DNA of 64,000 nt from Sipunculus nudus (GCA_026874595.1 CM049313.1:51385659-51449658), one strand, 5' to 3'; counted from the first letter of the stretch, positions 44,201 to 59,200 are shown. Program-made: numbers and translations. Notes: generated by a model not told the origin, from the letters alone.

Positions 44201-45076
44201 CAATACTCCCAGGTTCATTCGTGCAGACATCCGCCAACCTATGTTTGCATTCACCTATTCGGCCTAAATGTCAAAGTCCATTCGTACATAAATGAATGTA
44301 CATTTGTGAATGTTCCTAGATGTCCTTTCTGGACCCGGATTATGAGGCTGGTCCACACCAATATGAATCGGTTCTCCCTTGGCCCAATCCTGAAATGCAC
44401 TGAAAATTTCTTTAGATACCATTCATGATTGCATTAGTTATGTTGTGAACAAACACAAATACACACACAGACACACACACGAACGGAAATAAACGCATAC
44501 CTTCCTCGCCAAGGCAATGATATATAGTAATAAAAAATTAAAGGCACGTCGGAAGACGTTTAATACCAAAACAGATAATCAGGCAAACTTTTCAGATAAC
44601 ATGCCATTTGATAAATCGTTGGGGTATGTATGGCAAAAAAATTACGTGTACAGAAACGCCTGTTTCTAAAAATATAAAAATAAAATTTAAAATAGTTCAT
44701 TTGCTTTCAGCAGAGGTTGTGAAAAATCAGTGTTTATAACTCACTGCCCTGATTAGCTTGCATTTTTGTAGAGATTATGAAAGTAATCAGCGTTAATAAT
44801 TCGCAAATGTGATTTATAAGCACGTTTCCTCTATTCTGGTACCGTTTAGGGCCATGGTCCAGCAAATATGTAGGCTGTTATGGAGATGACGAACTCGATA
44901 GGGACCTGGGGGAAAGCCGCTGGGATAATCCAGCAGGGGGCATGACTCGACAGATCTGCGCCAGACATTGTTTTCATGCTGTAAGTAAATAATTGCTGCT
45001 ACACACATTTTAATATATATATTAAACTGTTGAAATTGCAGACAAGAGCTACTCTCTGTCACAATATAAATATATT

Positions 45077-45123
<47 letters not shown>

Positions 45124-48100
45124 TCAAGTTCATAATTACAAGGCATAGCTGTATAACAAACCGGTAACGCAGTGCGTAGGATTTGTCTGGTATAAGATTT
45201 CATTTCTTCATTTGGCATTTCATTTATACATCGAAGAGCCTGGAATTTTTTCATACAATGGAACAAAGTTAAATTATGAAATGCATAAACATATTAGAAA
45301 GAATATTGGTCACGTATAATCATTAATCAGACAGTTGTACAATTTATTATGAATCTTTTTTTTTTTTTTACTTTTTAGGGATACCTGTTCGGAGGGGTTC
45401 AACAAGGCAATATCTGTTTCTGTGGCAACTCATACGGTAGCTATGGTACCAGCACCACGTGTAACACCCCATGTCAAGGCGACCCAGGGACTACTTGCGG
45501 CGGCTTGAGCGCCAACGATGTCATCACCACTGGCGCTGGTAAGGGTTCGTTTGCATGGTAAAAAGTCCCTAGCTTAAGTAAAGGGTTAATGTCCGAACAC
45601 AAATCTGTGGTCTGTGATCAGGAATTTCATCTGTTTCTAAAGAACATGTCTGATACATATGCATAACTGGGCCTTTTTACACACACAATAACGCAACATA
45701 TTTGACCAAAGTTCCTAGCACTAATTGAATATTAAAAAAATACAAAGTGAACAACTTGATTACCATGACCAGCTAAGGGGTTGGAGCACAGGACTCAAAG
45801 CCGGGAGGTCAGAAGTTCAAATCTCAGTCGAGGTGGTGAGATTTTCACGGTCGACCCCAACCCAAGGTAAGCGCTGTCCAAGCTTAATAGAAAGGCTGTG
45901 CCTTCCCCATAGCCGTGTAATAATCACAAACAGGTGCTTTTTTGGGGGTTCCATGGTGTTATGACCCAACAGTTTGGGTGATTACAGACCCAGGATCCGC
46001 AAGGCCGGTAGACACCGGGCCTGAATGATACCAGGATATAAAAAAAAAAATTTGGGAAGCTAGTGCTACCGCCCTGTCACGTAGTGCCTAACCGAAATGG
46101 AACTCTGCAGATGTTCATATTCAGATTAAGAATTAGATAAGAGAGTATAAACAACGGAGGCGGTTACCTTCACCGAAAAAAGGCTTAAAACCAGGATCTT
46201 TTTATTTTTTGGAATATTGAAATTGTGAATAAAAAGATCTAATTAGGAAATAATAAAACATTCGAGTTCTTTTTTTCTTGTAGCATAACACCATTTCACG
46301 ATAATAATCTGTATTCCGGACCCGGGATATCTTAGAGGAGGATCAAGAGATTGTTTAGCCTGACTTAAGTCTAAAATTTCCAGGTGGAAATAGTTCACAG
46401 TTTAGAGTCACATATCAAGTCATACTTTAATACATACATACCCACATACATACATACATACATATCGACGGACATGCAGGCATACAAACATATAACAAAT
46501 ATACATGTATACATATATGCATGCCCGACAACACCACCCTCGTCCTCTCCTTCGGGGGCGAGGGTAATTAAACAACGTTTATCATTTGGGATTTTAATTA
46601 GGGATTAATAAATGAGACAATTGCACAACAAATCCCAGGGTAAACATATTTGACGTTTCCTCATACACAGGTCCTGGGGACGAGCGGTGCAGGGACGGCT
46701 GGATCCGTGGGCCTAAGAACCAGTGTTACCAGTTTCACCGTAACCGTACCCGGTGGCACGACGCCCTGCAGTACTGCCGTGACAACGGGGGAGATCTAGC
46801 AATCATCAACAGTCGCGAGGAACAAAACTTCATGGAGATCCACATGGGAAACTGTGAGTTCTAAATCAGTTAATTTTATTGTTAACTACGGTAGCATAGG
46901 CTTTGTTTCGTGAGGCGGGTGATTAGATGGGGTCAGCAGGACGTTTCCCCCTCACTTTATAAGGGTTGGGAGAAAAGTACCCTTTCTCGTTGAATAAAAC
47001 AAAAATCCATCCACATGTCTTATAGTTTCGGCATATTTTCCTCAATAATATAAGAATTATCCGTCTTATATCAAGATATTTAAGCATATTGTATGCGTAA
47101 AACTGCATTATAGTGTCTTGTCGAATGTTTTTAATGGGGTAATTACAATCAGATTCGAAATAGGCAAAATAGACTAATTATGATTTAGATTCGTTAAATA
47201 ATCAACATTTGTTATCCAAAATATGTAATGGAAGGAAGGAAAATGGTCAGAATTTTGGAGGGGCTCATTTCTTCTTTGCCATAACAGCTCGGGAAGGGAT
47301 ATTCGGAGAAGTTTTTTTCATTCGGGGCCTGCAGGAATGGGGCTTGTGCCCCTCACATACTAAGTATTCTGAGCAAATTATGAACAGACTTTATTATTTA
47401 GATAAATAAGTCTTAGACCGAAATCCTTTGCATATGATGTATAAACTTTCAGAATTATAACTTAAACTGTAACCTTGAAAACGTACAGTGCAACGTGATG
47501 CCTGGTTCGGGTTACATCGTACGAGGGATAACAAAGTGTTTGAGTGGACTCTGCACGTTCCCGTGAGGTTCACTAACTGGAACTACCGAGAACCAAACAA
47601 CTACGTCAAAACAGGAGAACATTGTGTAATGATCTACTGGCAAGTGAGTCATCTAAACGTCCGTCTCTGTAAAAATAAAGATAAAACTATGCAGTCCCTA
47701 AGTAAAATGTATGCAGTCCCTTAGCGATCATGGGGATCGACGCTGTAGTGTATGACATTGAGAATAAGGACAAGGTCCTAGGGCTAATATTGTAGCCAAA
47801 ATACAGCTTTAAGAAATGAGCCATATTGGAAATCCAGCGCAAACAGAAAATATCGGAATCGAGGGGACCAAAGAAGGCCCAAGAAATTGATTTACCAAAT
47901 CATTAATATAGAAATGAACAAATCAAGCCCTATTCAGCCTAACTCTGCTGGGCTAAAAAAATAACACAAGGCCACACTGAAAAAAAAAATAGCTTTACAG
48001 TATCGTCACATCTAATAATGATGGTTTTTATTATGCCCCCGCCACAAAGTGGCCGGGGCATATAGTTTTACCCATGTCCGTCCTTCCGTCCTTCCGTCCT

Positions 48101-50160
48101 TCCGAAATCAAACAGTTGTACGGACTTTTTTTTCGCAATGCCTGCAGATATTGGCCTGATTTTTGGTGTGTGGGCAGATATAGACCAGTTACAGATCAAG
48201 TTCGCGTTTCGTCCCGGTTGACCTACTTTTGACCGTTTTACGGCTCCTAAACTTAGAAAATTTCATGAAAAATAGAAATATTCATGACAGATACACATGT
48301 ACGGACTTTTTTTCCCAATGCCTGCAGATATCGGCCTGATTTTTGGTGTGTGAGCAGATATAGACCAGTTACAGATAGAGTTCGCGTTTCGTCCTGGTTG
48401 ACCTACTTTTGACCGTTTTACGGCTCCTAAACTTAGAAAATTTCATGAAAAATAGAAATTTTCATGACAAATACACACGTACGGACTTTTTTTTCGCAGT
48501 GCCTGCAGATATTGGCCTAATTTTTAGTGTGTGGGCAGATAATGACCAGTTACAGATCGAGTTCGCGTTTCGTCCCGGTTGACCTACTTTTGACCGTTTT
48601 ACGGCTCATAAACTTAGAAAATTTCATGAAAAATAGAAATTTTCATGACAAATACACATGTACGGACTTTTTTTCGCAATGGCTGCAGATATTGGCCTGA
48701 TTTTTGGTGTGTGGGCAGATAATGACCAGTTACAGATCGAGTTCGTGTTTCGTCCCGGTTGACCTACTTTTGACCGTTTTACGGCTCCTAAACTTAGAAA
48801 AATTCATGAAAAATAGAAATTTTCATGACAAATACACATGTACAGCCATTTTTAGCCCTCAGCTCATAGGCTGATGGGCTATTGTCGTCACCCAAGCTGT
48901 CCATCTGTCCATCTGTCTGTCCGGTGTCTGTCCGTCCGTCCGTCCGTTCCGCGTCTGTTAACTTTTACCTTGTGAGCGGTATATCTCTAAAAGGATTCAC
49001 CGTTGGAATTTTATTTCAGCAGTGAAGATGTATATCGATAAAATCTCGGTCAATTTCGAAGATGGGTGACCTTGACCCATTTTTCTACATTTTAGAGCTG
49101 ATTATAGAAAAACACTCAGAAGTATATATCTCAGGAACCATTGTGTGGATTTTCACAAAACTTACTATGATCATTGGGACTGATGGTCTGTATGTGCTGC
49201 ACAATTTTGGTGGCGCCACCTGCAATTTCTGATTTTTTAATGAAATTTTATCGGATTTTTTCAATTTTGGCCTTTTGTGCAGGATATCTCCAAAGGTATT
49301 CAACACAGGAACTTCATTTCTTCAGTCCTATTGCATTATATTTACAAAATCTTGGTCAAGTTCAAAGATGGGTGATCTTGACCTATTTTTCAAGGTCACA
49401 GAGCTTTTTTATAGAAAAAAACTTAGGAGCTTATTTCTCAGGAAGCATTTGGTGGATTGTTATGAAACATGGTATATACCTCTCCAATTTAAATTTATAA
49501 ATGATTATCAACTTTTGCTAATATTCTAGTTTCGCAATGCAATGCTTACAGATACTGGCCTAATGTTTGGTCTTTGGGCTCATAATGACCACTTACAGAT
49601 CGAGTTCGCGTTTCGTCCCAGTTAACCTATTTTTCACCATATGACAGATCCTGAACATAGAAAATTTCATGAAAGACAGAAATTTTCATGAAAAATGCAC
49701 ATATATGGACTTTTTTTCACAATGCTTGCAGATACTGGCCTGATTTTTGGTGTGTTGCTTGATAATGACCCTTTACAGATCGAGTTTGCATTTTGCCCTT
49801 GTTGACCTACTTTTGACCATACAACACTTCCTGAACTTAAAAAAATTTACAAAATTTAACAAATGTTTCTAATTTGCCCCAGGCGGGGGCATTCGTGTTG
49901 TTCCGACACATCTAGTTTGTGAATGATTGTCACTGAATGATCACCACGTCCCTGGCATATAACCTGCTAGTAATTCCTTCAAACGTCTTATAATGTGCCT
50001 TCATATTCATATATCATACAGCATGTGAAAAGGTATAAACATTTTTTCACGAATTAAATTCACGAATAAACTTTACGGATTGTCGCACACATTCATAGCC
50101 TTCTTGCATGCTGGAAAATTGCAAGCATCTTGTCATGACCGTTTTAAAATATTTATAATA

Positions 50161-50204
<44 letters not shown>

Positions 50205-53200
50205 CCATATCTTTATAATACCAGAGTGCCTCGAATTTATTTTGTTGTGCAAACTACAGCATATTTGTCATTTCCATTGAAAATCATTGTAGGTTTTGTT
50301 CATATTAATATAAGTAGGTTTAAGCTGAATAATCATAAACATAAAATTCATATTCTGAAGTTGTTACATATTTATAAAATTTTATCATTTTAACGTACAA
50401 TTTTATCAAGAAATGAAGTAACAAGATCGTTATTATTAATCATGGGCGGCATGAATTGTCAGAGGAACACGGGGTCAATAATTGTTTATTTTCTGTGTGC
50501 AGAATGGTAAATGGAACGACGATCCATGCACCAGAATTAAAGGTTTCATCTGCCAGTCTTCTCCTGTCAGTCTGCCACCTCCTACAGAAACCCCTGTGGA
50601 TCCAGGATGTGGAGAGGTAAAGGACCAATCAAAATGTCTTATTTCAAAGCACAGCCAATCTCTTCAAAGCAAACGACCAATTCACTTATTATAACTATTC
50701 CGTAACCAGACGTTACAAAAAGATTGGGTTATCCGTAAAGTACGCCATTCAGTTGCACATACATCTATTTTGCTCTTCTTTCATGTTTTTTTCATATACA
50801 TAAGTTAATCAGCGTGTCATTGATTAGGATAGCATGAAAAATACAAAATTATCTTTTAGAAACTAGCGACCTTTTGTAAACAGTTATTAACATCTCATTC
50901 CCTACTTGCCTTTGTAACCGTGTTGTCTCTGCAATATGACAGAGCATCCTTTGCACAACGTAACTTTTTTATATATTCGCGTGGGATTTTCGAGAACGAT
51001 CAGACTTTTGCTATTACTATATTTTATAAAGGGTTGGCTGGCGTACCGATGGAAGTGTTTCCAGATTATTCCGGCGTCCAAAAACTGGCAGTGGCACGAT
51101 GGCCTCTGTAAAAGTCATGGCGGACAGCTCGCCAGGATCGAAGACAGGTTAATGAAAATTAATGAATTGTCTAACTAGTCAGTGCATGGTATAATATGTC
51201 CAGTCTATGACTTATTTTTATTAGAACACCTAAATGTCTGTCTGTTGAGTTCGCGGAAAGTAAAAGCCTGTTGCACTCTAATTGTTGCAATCAATTTTTT
51301 TGGCACACTAAGATTATATTGTTGCAGGGACAAAGATCGAATACATTTTAAATACCCTTTTCATGTCTATATTTTTATATACAAAAATCCCCTTGCCGAT
51401 AATCTATATCAATATTTCTTCCAAAAGTCTTCCAAAGGTTATTTTATTGATAACTGAGTCCTGACCGTTATATTATTAACATTTCTAACGTTCGCTAGAC
51501 ATGAAGTTGTTCATTGTAAAAGTCATATTTTTTTAAGCATGTCAAAAACTGCTTAAATGACAGATTTTGCACCTTGCAAATTCAAACAAACATGCAATTC
51601 TTTATTATATCCGTTATTATGTTATATATCATGATTACTAAAATACAATAGTTTTCACACGCTTAGACATGTAATTTATTGATTTCCAGGTTTGAGCAGG
51701 CATACCTGGCCAGCCTTCTGGGTCAAGCTGAGGGCCAGTTCTATATAGACTTGAGTGACCAAACAACGCAGGGAACCTTCTTGTACAGTAACGGTCGCTA
51801 CCCCCAGTACACGCACTGGGGCAATGATCAACCACGTGAGTGATGACTGTCTTATAAAAAATATACTCTGACTAACAAAGGTATCGAAACAAATGTTTTA
51901 TAAACATTATATACATTGAAAAGTTGAAAAGAGTTGACGCTTTTCTGTACACTAACGAATGATTATATGATAAGTTAGAACTTCCGTACATACTTCCGTA
52001 TCCTACATCAGGTACTTTATGAGAAGCGTACAATGTAAGTTATATATGTTACGAGTCGTTCGTTGTTGAAGTTTACGTTCCTACAATGCTTACTTGAACT
52101 GTTTTATTTAGATGACATCAGACATTCTGAAAGTTCATTAATTTAAGGAAAAGGATCAACCTTTCCCCTTTCAAATTGTTGAGATAGGCTAACACACATA
52201 CATATAAATTAGTTTTTAAATATTTTTATAATTCTTTATTCTGAAATATGTGACCATTTGAAAGGTACCATACTGAATATGTTAGTAACATCGGTCATAT
52301 GGCTTTAATTTTGTTTGCTCTTTAATTATTCAAAGCGATTATTTATGGTACTTTACAATAACCAGTGTCTCAATGTGATTATAAACTGTAAATTGTAATG
52401 TTCTCAGGACAACCTAACTAAAATAGCTGTTTCAAAAACTTATTATTAAATACCCAATAATGTAACACTTAATATGTTTAGTAGCGCTGGGCATCGCCTA
52501 CAAATTTCGTATTGCAATATACTGCAATATGTGGTGGCGTATTACGATATACGTATCGCGATATGTACATTGTATTCAATAAATAACAAATAATATTGTT
52601 ATTTTACATATTATATATAAAATATTAATATAATAATTTTTATTAATTCTGTATCAAGTTAACACAATGAAAGATAATGCAGATCAGTTTATTTCAAACA
52701 CGAAATATAGCAATATTATTTATTAAAGTACTCAGTGAAGTACTTACTTGTTGTTGACAGTAACTAAAGAAACTTGTAAAGTTTTTTCCCCTTTACATGT
52801 GCAAATAACCTAGCATTTAGAGAATTCTGGACTATGGTTTAGCACAGAGAAGTATAGATGGTGTGCCCAATAACAACAATCTACGACATTGAAAGGCTGC
52901 TGGTCTTGAAAAAAATATTGCTTAGTAAATGACAACTTCCTGCAGTTAAGTAGATGCAGGAGAGAATATTAATGAATAATTAAGTATTAATTACTATGTT
53001 CAGCACTTCTTTCTGTTTGCTGTATGGGAATATTCTCGTATACCAATAGGTCATAAAGTAGACATGCAAATTTTCCTTTGACGGAGCTTGGATTATTGGT
53101 ATATCAGACAAGCTGAACATATTTACCAAACCTCTGAGGAAACGGCTTTTACTTTAAACCCAGTCCATTTAGATGTGTAAATTTGAAACAGAAGCATCAC

Positions 53201-56200
53201 TTTACGATCAAAATATCAGTTTTAGGCACGTTTAAAAATATCTAAAATTACCGATATTTGAAAACTGAATCGCGACACGCATTATGCAAATCACCGTATC
53301 GCGGTATACCGATATATCGATTATATTGCGCACCTCTAGTATTAAGTATGAACGAAAACATTTCTTCGAAAAGCTCTTCGTTCATGTACTGATACAATAC
53401 CCATATATAAAGTATCAAATCATATGAAATTTGTATTTCACCTCTTTTTTCCCTTGAAGAGCGCCTGAACGCCGCTTCCTGTGCTACGCTTGGCGGTAAA
53501 GGTTACTTTGGTCACTGGTTGAACGTCCTTTGTACCAGCAACTTCCCGGGAATATGTGAGAAAAACAGTAGCACAACGACAAGACCAACCGTCGGCCCAG
53601 TCACGCCCCCTACCGGAGGATGTCCGACCGGCTGGGTGGTTGACGGAGACTCTTGTTACCAGGTAGGTCGGAGAGGCACTGGCAATACCCAACTACGGTA
53701 TGCAACAGATATACGAAAGAAAACTGAGGGGAATTCCTAGGGAAGTCGTAGTTGTGTCGTGAGGAGTTCGGGTGTATGAATCATGGAGCTTAGCTTAAAT
53801 TGATTCTGAGAATATTTGTATAAACTATTTTAGATGTTGTGTTGACTGTGTACTTTTATAGGGTCTCATGCAGGGGCCTCTCATGATCAAAACATGTATT
53901 TGCAAAAGTTTCCGTGTTTGAACAAAGTGACTGTAATATGCATGAAAAATATATCCATTCGGAAAATATAAACCCTTTTGAGATATATAATGATAGAATA
54001 ATGGACATGAGCTGACGCATAATAATACACATTTAATTTATTAACTGAAACAAAATGCTGTAAAAAGTAGAAATTTTCAATTTTCCAGTGAACATGAACT
54101 AACTTTGACTTGCAAGTTAAAAGAAGCCAATAAGTTATGCATTGCATCTGGACTGTGTATATATGAAAATTGTAGCTTGAAACCACTAAAAAAAAATCAA
54201 AAAGAAAAAAATAGATATTCTTTAGCATATTCACTTTTTGCATGAATAGTCTTTTTACCATATTCATTTCTTTTTAAAATTATTTTTTTAAAATTTGCAT
54301 GAAAACAATTTCTAAAAATCTTAAATCAGAATTGTTAGTTGCATCATATACCCTTAGTTAGGCTAACATCACGTCAAATTATGCATCCATATATATTTTA
54401 TTATTTTTTAAATCACCAAATATTTAAACTGAATTTAAAGTTATTCACAAAAGTTTTGTACATGTGAGTTTTGAGTGCATGCTTAAATTTTATTAACTTA
54501 ATAAAAGAATTCAGCAAATTTGATTTAAAATTCCCATTTCAAATCAGGTATATACAAACTGTTGGTTGGATGAGGGAGAAACAATATCATTATGCAAGTT
54601 GCTATCTCAACTTTTATTCAGTACTGAAACTAATATTCAATTGAAAACATGTGTTAAATAAGAACCCAAAGTTTTACTCTTCTGAAGTGAGGAGTTCCTC
54701 ATATCATGAACATCCACACTTTATTTCATTACTTCACTTTTTTTAAACAATTATTGGTCCACTTTACTCATTGTACCCCATTGTAATATAATACAAAATC
54801 CAAAATGTGACAAAAGTCTAAAATAAGAAAGAATCAAATATAGAACATTATAACAGTCATCTAGTTCGTGCATCATATCCGGGAGGGGGGGGGGGTACTG
54901 GGGAAGACTAGCTAAGCTGAGTCAAGGGAGATGCCTGGAGTAAAAAGAGTAAAATAACATAGGTGAGGGCAGCATCTCTCACAGCAGACCACTTGGTTGG
55001 ATTGGCTAGATGGAAACAACACTTTACATCGTATATAAAAACTTAAATGCTACACTTTTTTATAAGTTTCTTTCAAATTGAGATTTTTAGGTTAACATAT
55101 TATCTGACTATAATGAGAGAATAAATCGAATGTACATACAGGAAAAAAATGCGCCATAGTCAAAGTTGGGAAAATTTTAGATGATGAGTTTGCATCTGTG
55201 TTTATAACTTTAAAAAAATCACCAAATTGTCATCAAATGTATGGTATACAAAGGCCCAAGACTATAGCTCAGATAACTTAAAGTCAGCTGAGCTAAAAAC
55301 GAGGAAAACAAACGCGGTTGGATTGGTTTATTCCTGATAATTTGTAAGAAATATCCCTCAGAAATTTGTGTAATCGAGTGTAATAATATTTTAAGAAAAA
55401 AATGACCACTAACTGTTAGGTTGTATAGATTTGTGCAGAGCAGGCCCGCGAATGCAGCACCGAGGTACGTCATTTCTGTCGCAAGTTAATCCAACAACTA
55501 GAATTCTATATATTTGGGAAATGACAATTCGAAACTTCTCAAGCCTTGCTCTTTACTTGTGAAAGCTACTACGCTGCTACGAATCTCCCTTTCCAAATAT
55601 ACACCAATCCCTTCTATCCTGCTAAATTCGCAAGACAAAACAGATTGTAGGTTATATGTTGAAGCAAACAAACTATACTTTTTAGATCAACACGTACACC
55701 AAGGTCGGGCGACTCGTGACCTGGGATGAAGCCAGAGCCTTGTGTGAAGACGAGGGAGCAAAGCTCGCGAGTATCCACAGCGACCGGGAAAATGACTTCT
55801 TGTTCAAGAACAATTTGGTGTATGTACTATTTAATATATATTTTCATAACAAAATGATATGCCCTGATGATTCTTTTAATAAACTGGTGAAACTGAAAAA
55901 TTGAATATTTTCAATATTATCGAATTTGGCTATTTTTAAACATAAATATATTGAAATTCTTTGTTTTCTAAAAAATAAAAGTCGCTAAATATTTCTGTCA
56001 GATAATTATACTGATTTATATTGATAAAAACTTCAGTGTTAAAAGAAGCTTAAAGAAACGAATTCTAAATTCATAAAATTGCAAAACACATCTACACATG
56101 CGGTTATTTATCCCCTTAACGAAATTGCAGGAGTGGATATTGTAACGCCTCCGTTCGTGCGTGTGTGCGTACGTTCATTTTGCTCATTATCAAAAATTTA

Positions 56201-59200
56201 ACTACGACAGCTCGTCTTCCTGTCTTTCAGAGGCACCAACTACCAGTCATGGATCGGACTCCGCCAAAGAGCGGGAGGAAATGGTGACTATAGATTTTAA
56301 CATAAACGATTTAATCTGCATAAATTTTGGACTAATTTTTTTTATTTCTTTTATTTTTTCTTTTCTAACATATAAACAGATTTATCAATTATTATGACAT
56401 TGTAAAATATCTGTTTTAAAAAGTGTAGGGATCAAAATTGGCAAAATGTTCAACTGGACAGTAAGGTCCGGTAGTATAGAGAATTTATTAGACCTCAAAG
56501 GATCCACATTTTTAAAACCATGTTCACAGTAATATCTTTAAAATTATATAATGTATTAAACAGCTAGTACACATGTGAATATTGTGCGATGTCTGAACTG
56601 CAGATCTCAGTTTTTGACGACTTCGGGTAACAAAATTCACGGGGGTGGTATCTGTTATGTATATATCATTTATATCTGCATTCATTAAAAAAATATATGT
56701 TAGACCAAAAAAATAAAAGGTATGGTTCTCAGGCACCGCCCGCATCAATTTTAAACCCCCGCATCAAATTTTTTTTATTTTCAATAGAAACCTACGAATT
56801 TTGAGCTGCAGCCGCTCGAACATTTCTTTCAAGAAGATAAAATCATACAATTTCCTTTGTTATGTATATAGTGCTTTTACTTGTTTAGCATTATAAATCT
56901 GTTTTTATAATGCTTTTCCCTTATGATTTGACATATTTATCGAAACATACAAAAAAAATTAAAAATAAAAAACCGCCCGCCCGCATTGATCTATGAAAAA
57001 CAGTTTCTGAGAACCAAACCTAATTTTTTTTTGGCTTTAGTCCTCCATTTTCACCGTTTAACGGGACAATTTAAAACGATCGTGCGTTGTATAATCGACA
57101 GTAAACGTAAGACGTAAGACACTGCATATTAGATTTAACAGCATTATTTATTCAAAATATTGACGACAGGTTATGAGTGGAACGACGGTACACCGACTGA
57201 CTACGTGAACTGGGCTGACGGACAGCCAGGTGCCACGGACACGGTCAGGTGTGTTGATATGTCACAGACAACCGGATTGTGGACATCACGAGAATGTAAC
57301 CAGCGACGAAACTGGATATGCAAGGCATTGAGAGGTGAGAGACCTGTTTTTATTTGTTTAATAATTTACATTTGTATTGTTGTATTTAATTTGTGTTGTA
57401 TAACAGTTATATTTACAAATGATGGGTGGAGGGGGGCATTCTCCGTGGCTCAGATGGCTGCGCTCGATAAGCTGTAGAGGTTGGACCTTGGACGGGCCAC
57501 TACGGCTCACGCTCATGGCCACGCCGAGAATCAACCGGAAGTCTCCAGCAGGCAGAGCTGAGCTTTTTACCACTAAATTTAATTTTCAGCGCCAATTCAG
57601 GATTTGTGTCCCTACCACGGTAACGAAATATTTAAACATTACACCTGTGCTCTCTTCGTTATCTCTAGAAGTAGGATGCAAACAATATAATGCAAAATTA
57701 TATTTAATAACGACATGTGCTGTCGTGGCCCGAGTACCTTCACCAGGAGCCTTATCTAACTCTATTGTCTTTTTCCTATGAGTGGCATGCTTGACACAAG
57801 ACCAAATACATTATAATGACTTAGACTAGTTATCAAAACGTAATGGATTTTAATAGAGTCTAAATATCCTAACCCTCCACAAAATTTCATCAAAATCGCT
57901 TCAGAACGTTTTGCTTAACAGTCCTAACATACATACCTGTCTTCCAACCATGAGAACAATATGATAACCCCTAGCAGGGGTATAATTATAAAGCAGACTG
58001 GTATAATCCAGCTATAGATAATACAGACGTCATGACCTGTTGTTTCAATATTAGAACGAATCTGTGAGGTTCTAGCGGGACTTAGCAATTTTGCCTTAGA
58101 GGGTTCAGTAGAGACCAAACCAGTGACCTGACGTTCCGACGCCCAATGTCATTACCATCAAGTGTCTATGGCAACGTCTAACCCCGATTCCCGAAACCTG
58201 AGATTTGAGTTATAAAATTATTTTTTGGTTCTTTGACCATCGAAGAGGCAGCACAGAATTCCCGCACACTGAACAATACATCCGCCCAGACATGATATAA
58301 CGTCTTCTTTTTTCCATATTACATTGGAGACAGAATTACTGATGGCCTGACAGGTTCATCACAAAAACTGCACTGAAGTCAGCTCTCGTTGACTATGTAT
58401 GGTTGTCATGGTATATAAATGGATAATCTCCATGTGTCTTTATTAGTTCGTATATATAATAATATTTGCATTAAATTGTTTATAACGCCTCAGATCATAA
58501 TCGGAGTTGTATTTTATGATATAAAATACTTTTGTGAGAATATATCATGTGAATGGTGTAAAGGATTTTAAGTTTCTCCATTATTTATTTCAGGTTCTAT
58601 ATCGGTGAGGACCACACCAGCATATCCACCTCCGTGTGAGTAAATTTGAAAAAAAAAATTACAATTAAATCTTCGTCCAGACACCTGTTTTAAAGAAATT
58701 GTTGGCATAAGTCTGTACGTGGTTTTTTTTTGTTCTTGTCCGAGTGCATGTAATAATTTGTGCTATTTAACGGTCCCTTCTTGATATTCAAGAACCTTGA
58801 TTTCAGCATGTCATTTTGGCACAAACCAGTTGCAAATATTGCAAATATAACAGATATTGTTTCAATTATACGTTACTTTTTTTATTATCATAAGAAAGAC
58901 ATCATTTTATAGCAGGAAGCTGCGGTCCTAACAACCTGTGGAAGTCGTACGGAGGACGCTGTTACAACATTTCGTCTGGCGGTCTGCTCCTGACCTGGCA
59001 CGACGCTCAAAACAGATGTCAACAAGATGGCGCCACCCTCGTCTCAATCCGCAGTCAGGACGAGCAGAACTTTATCCAAGGACAGGTCAGTCACGTGATA
59101 TTCAAAGGCATCCTTTGCATATATATGCAAGGGACACTGCAGCATCCCCATAATTACGGTCAACCCTGGAATGTATATATCTATTTGCTATTTGTTTTTC

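Noticed and set aside
38517-46670. Two separate genes, a CTLD1-5/discoidin gene and a WSC/CTLD6-10 gene
   Set aside because: Phase runs unbroken through exons 22-30 with good donors and acceptors, and no stop, polyadenylation context, new signal peptide or promoter was found between the blocks. Only transcripts can settle it fully.
57440-57560. tRNA-like CCGTGGCTCAGATGGC sequence in intron 38
   Set aside because: A box A-like word is present but no convincing box B or cloverleaf; possibly an old SINE fragment, too weak to call.
57780-58140. LINE-like sentence AAATTTCATCAAAATCGCTTCAG
   Set aside because: The word resembles tails seen next to many invertebrate repeats, but no reverse transcriptase or endonuclease sequence is nearby.
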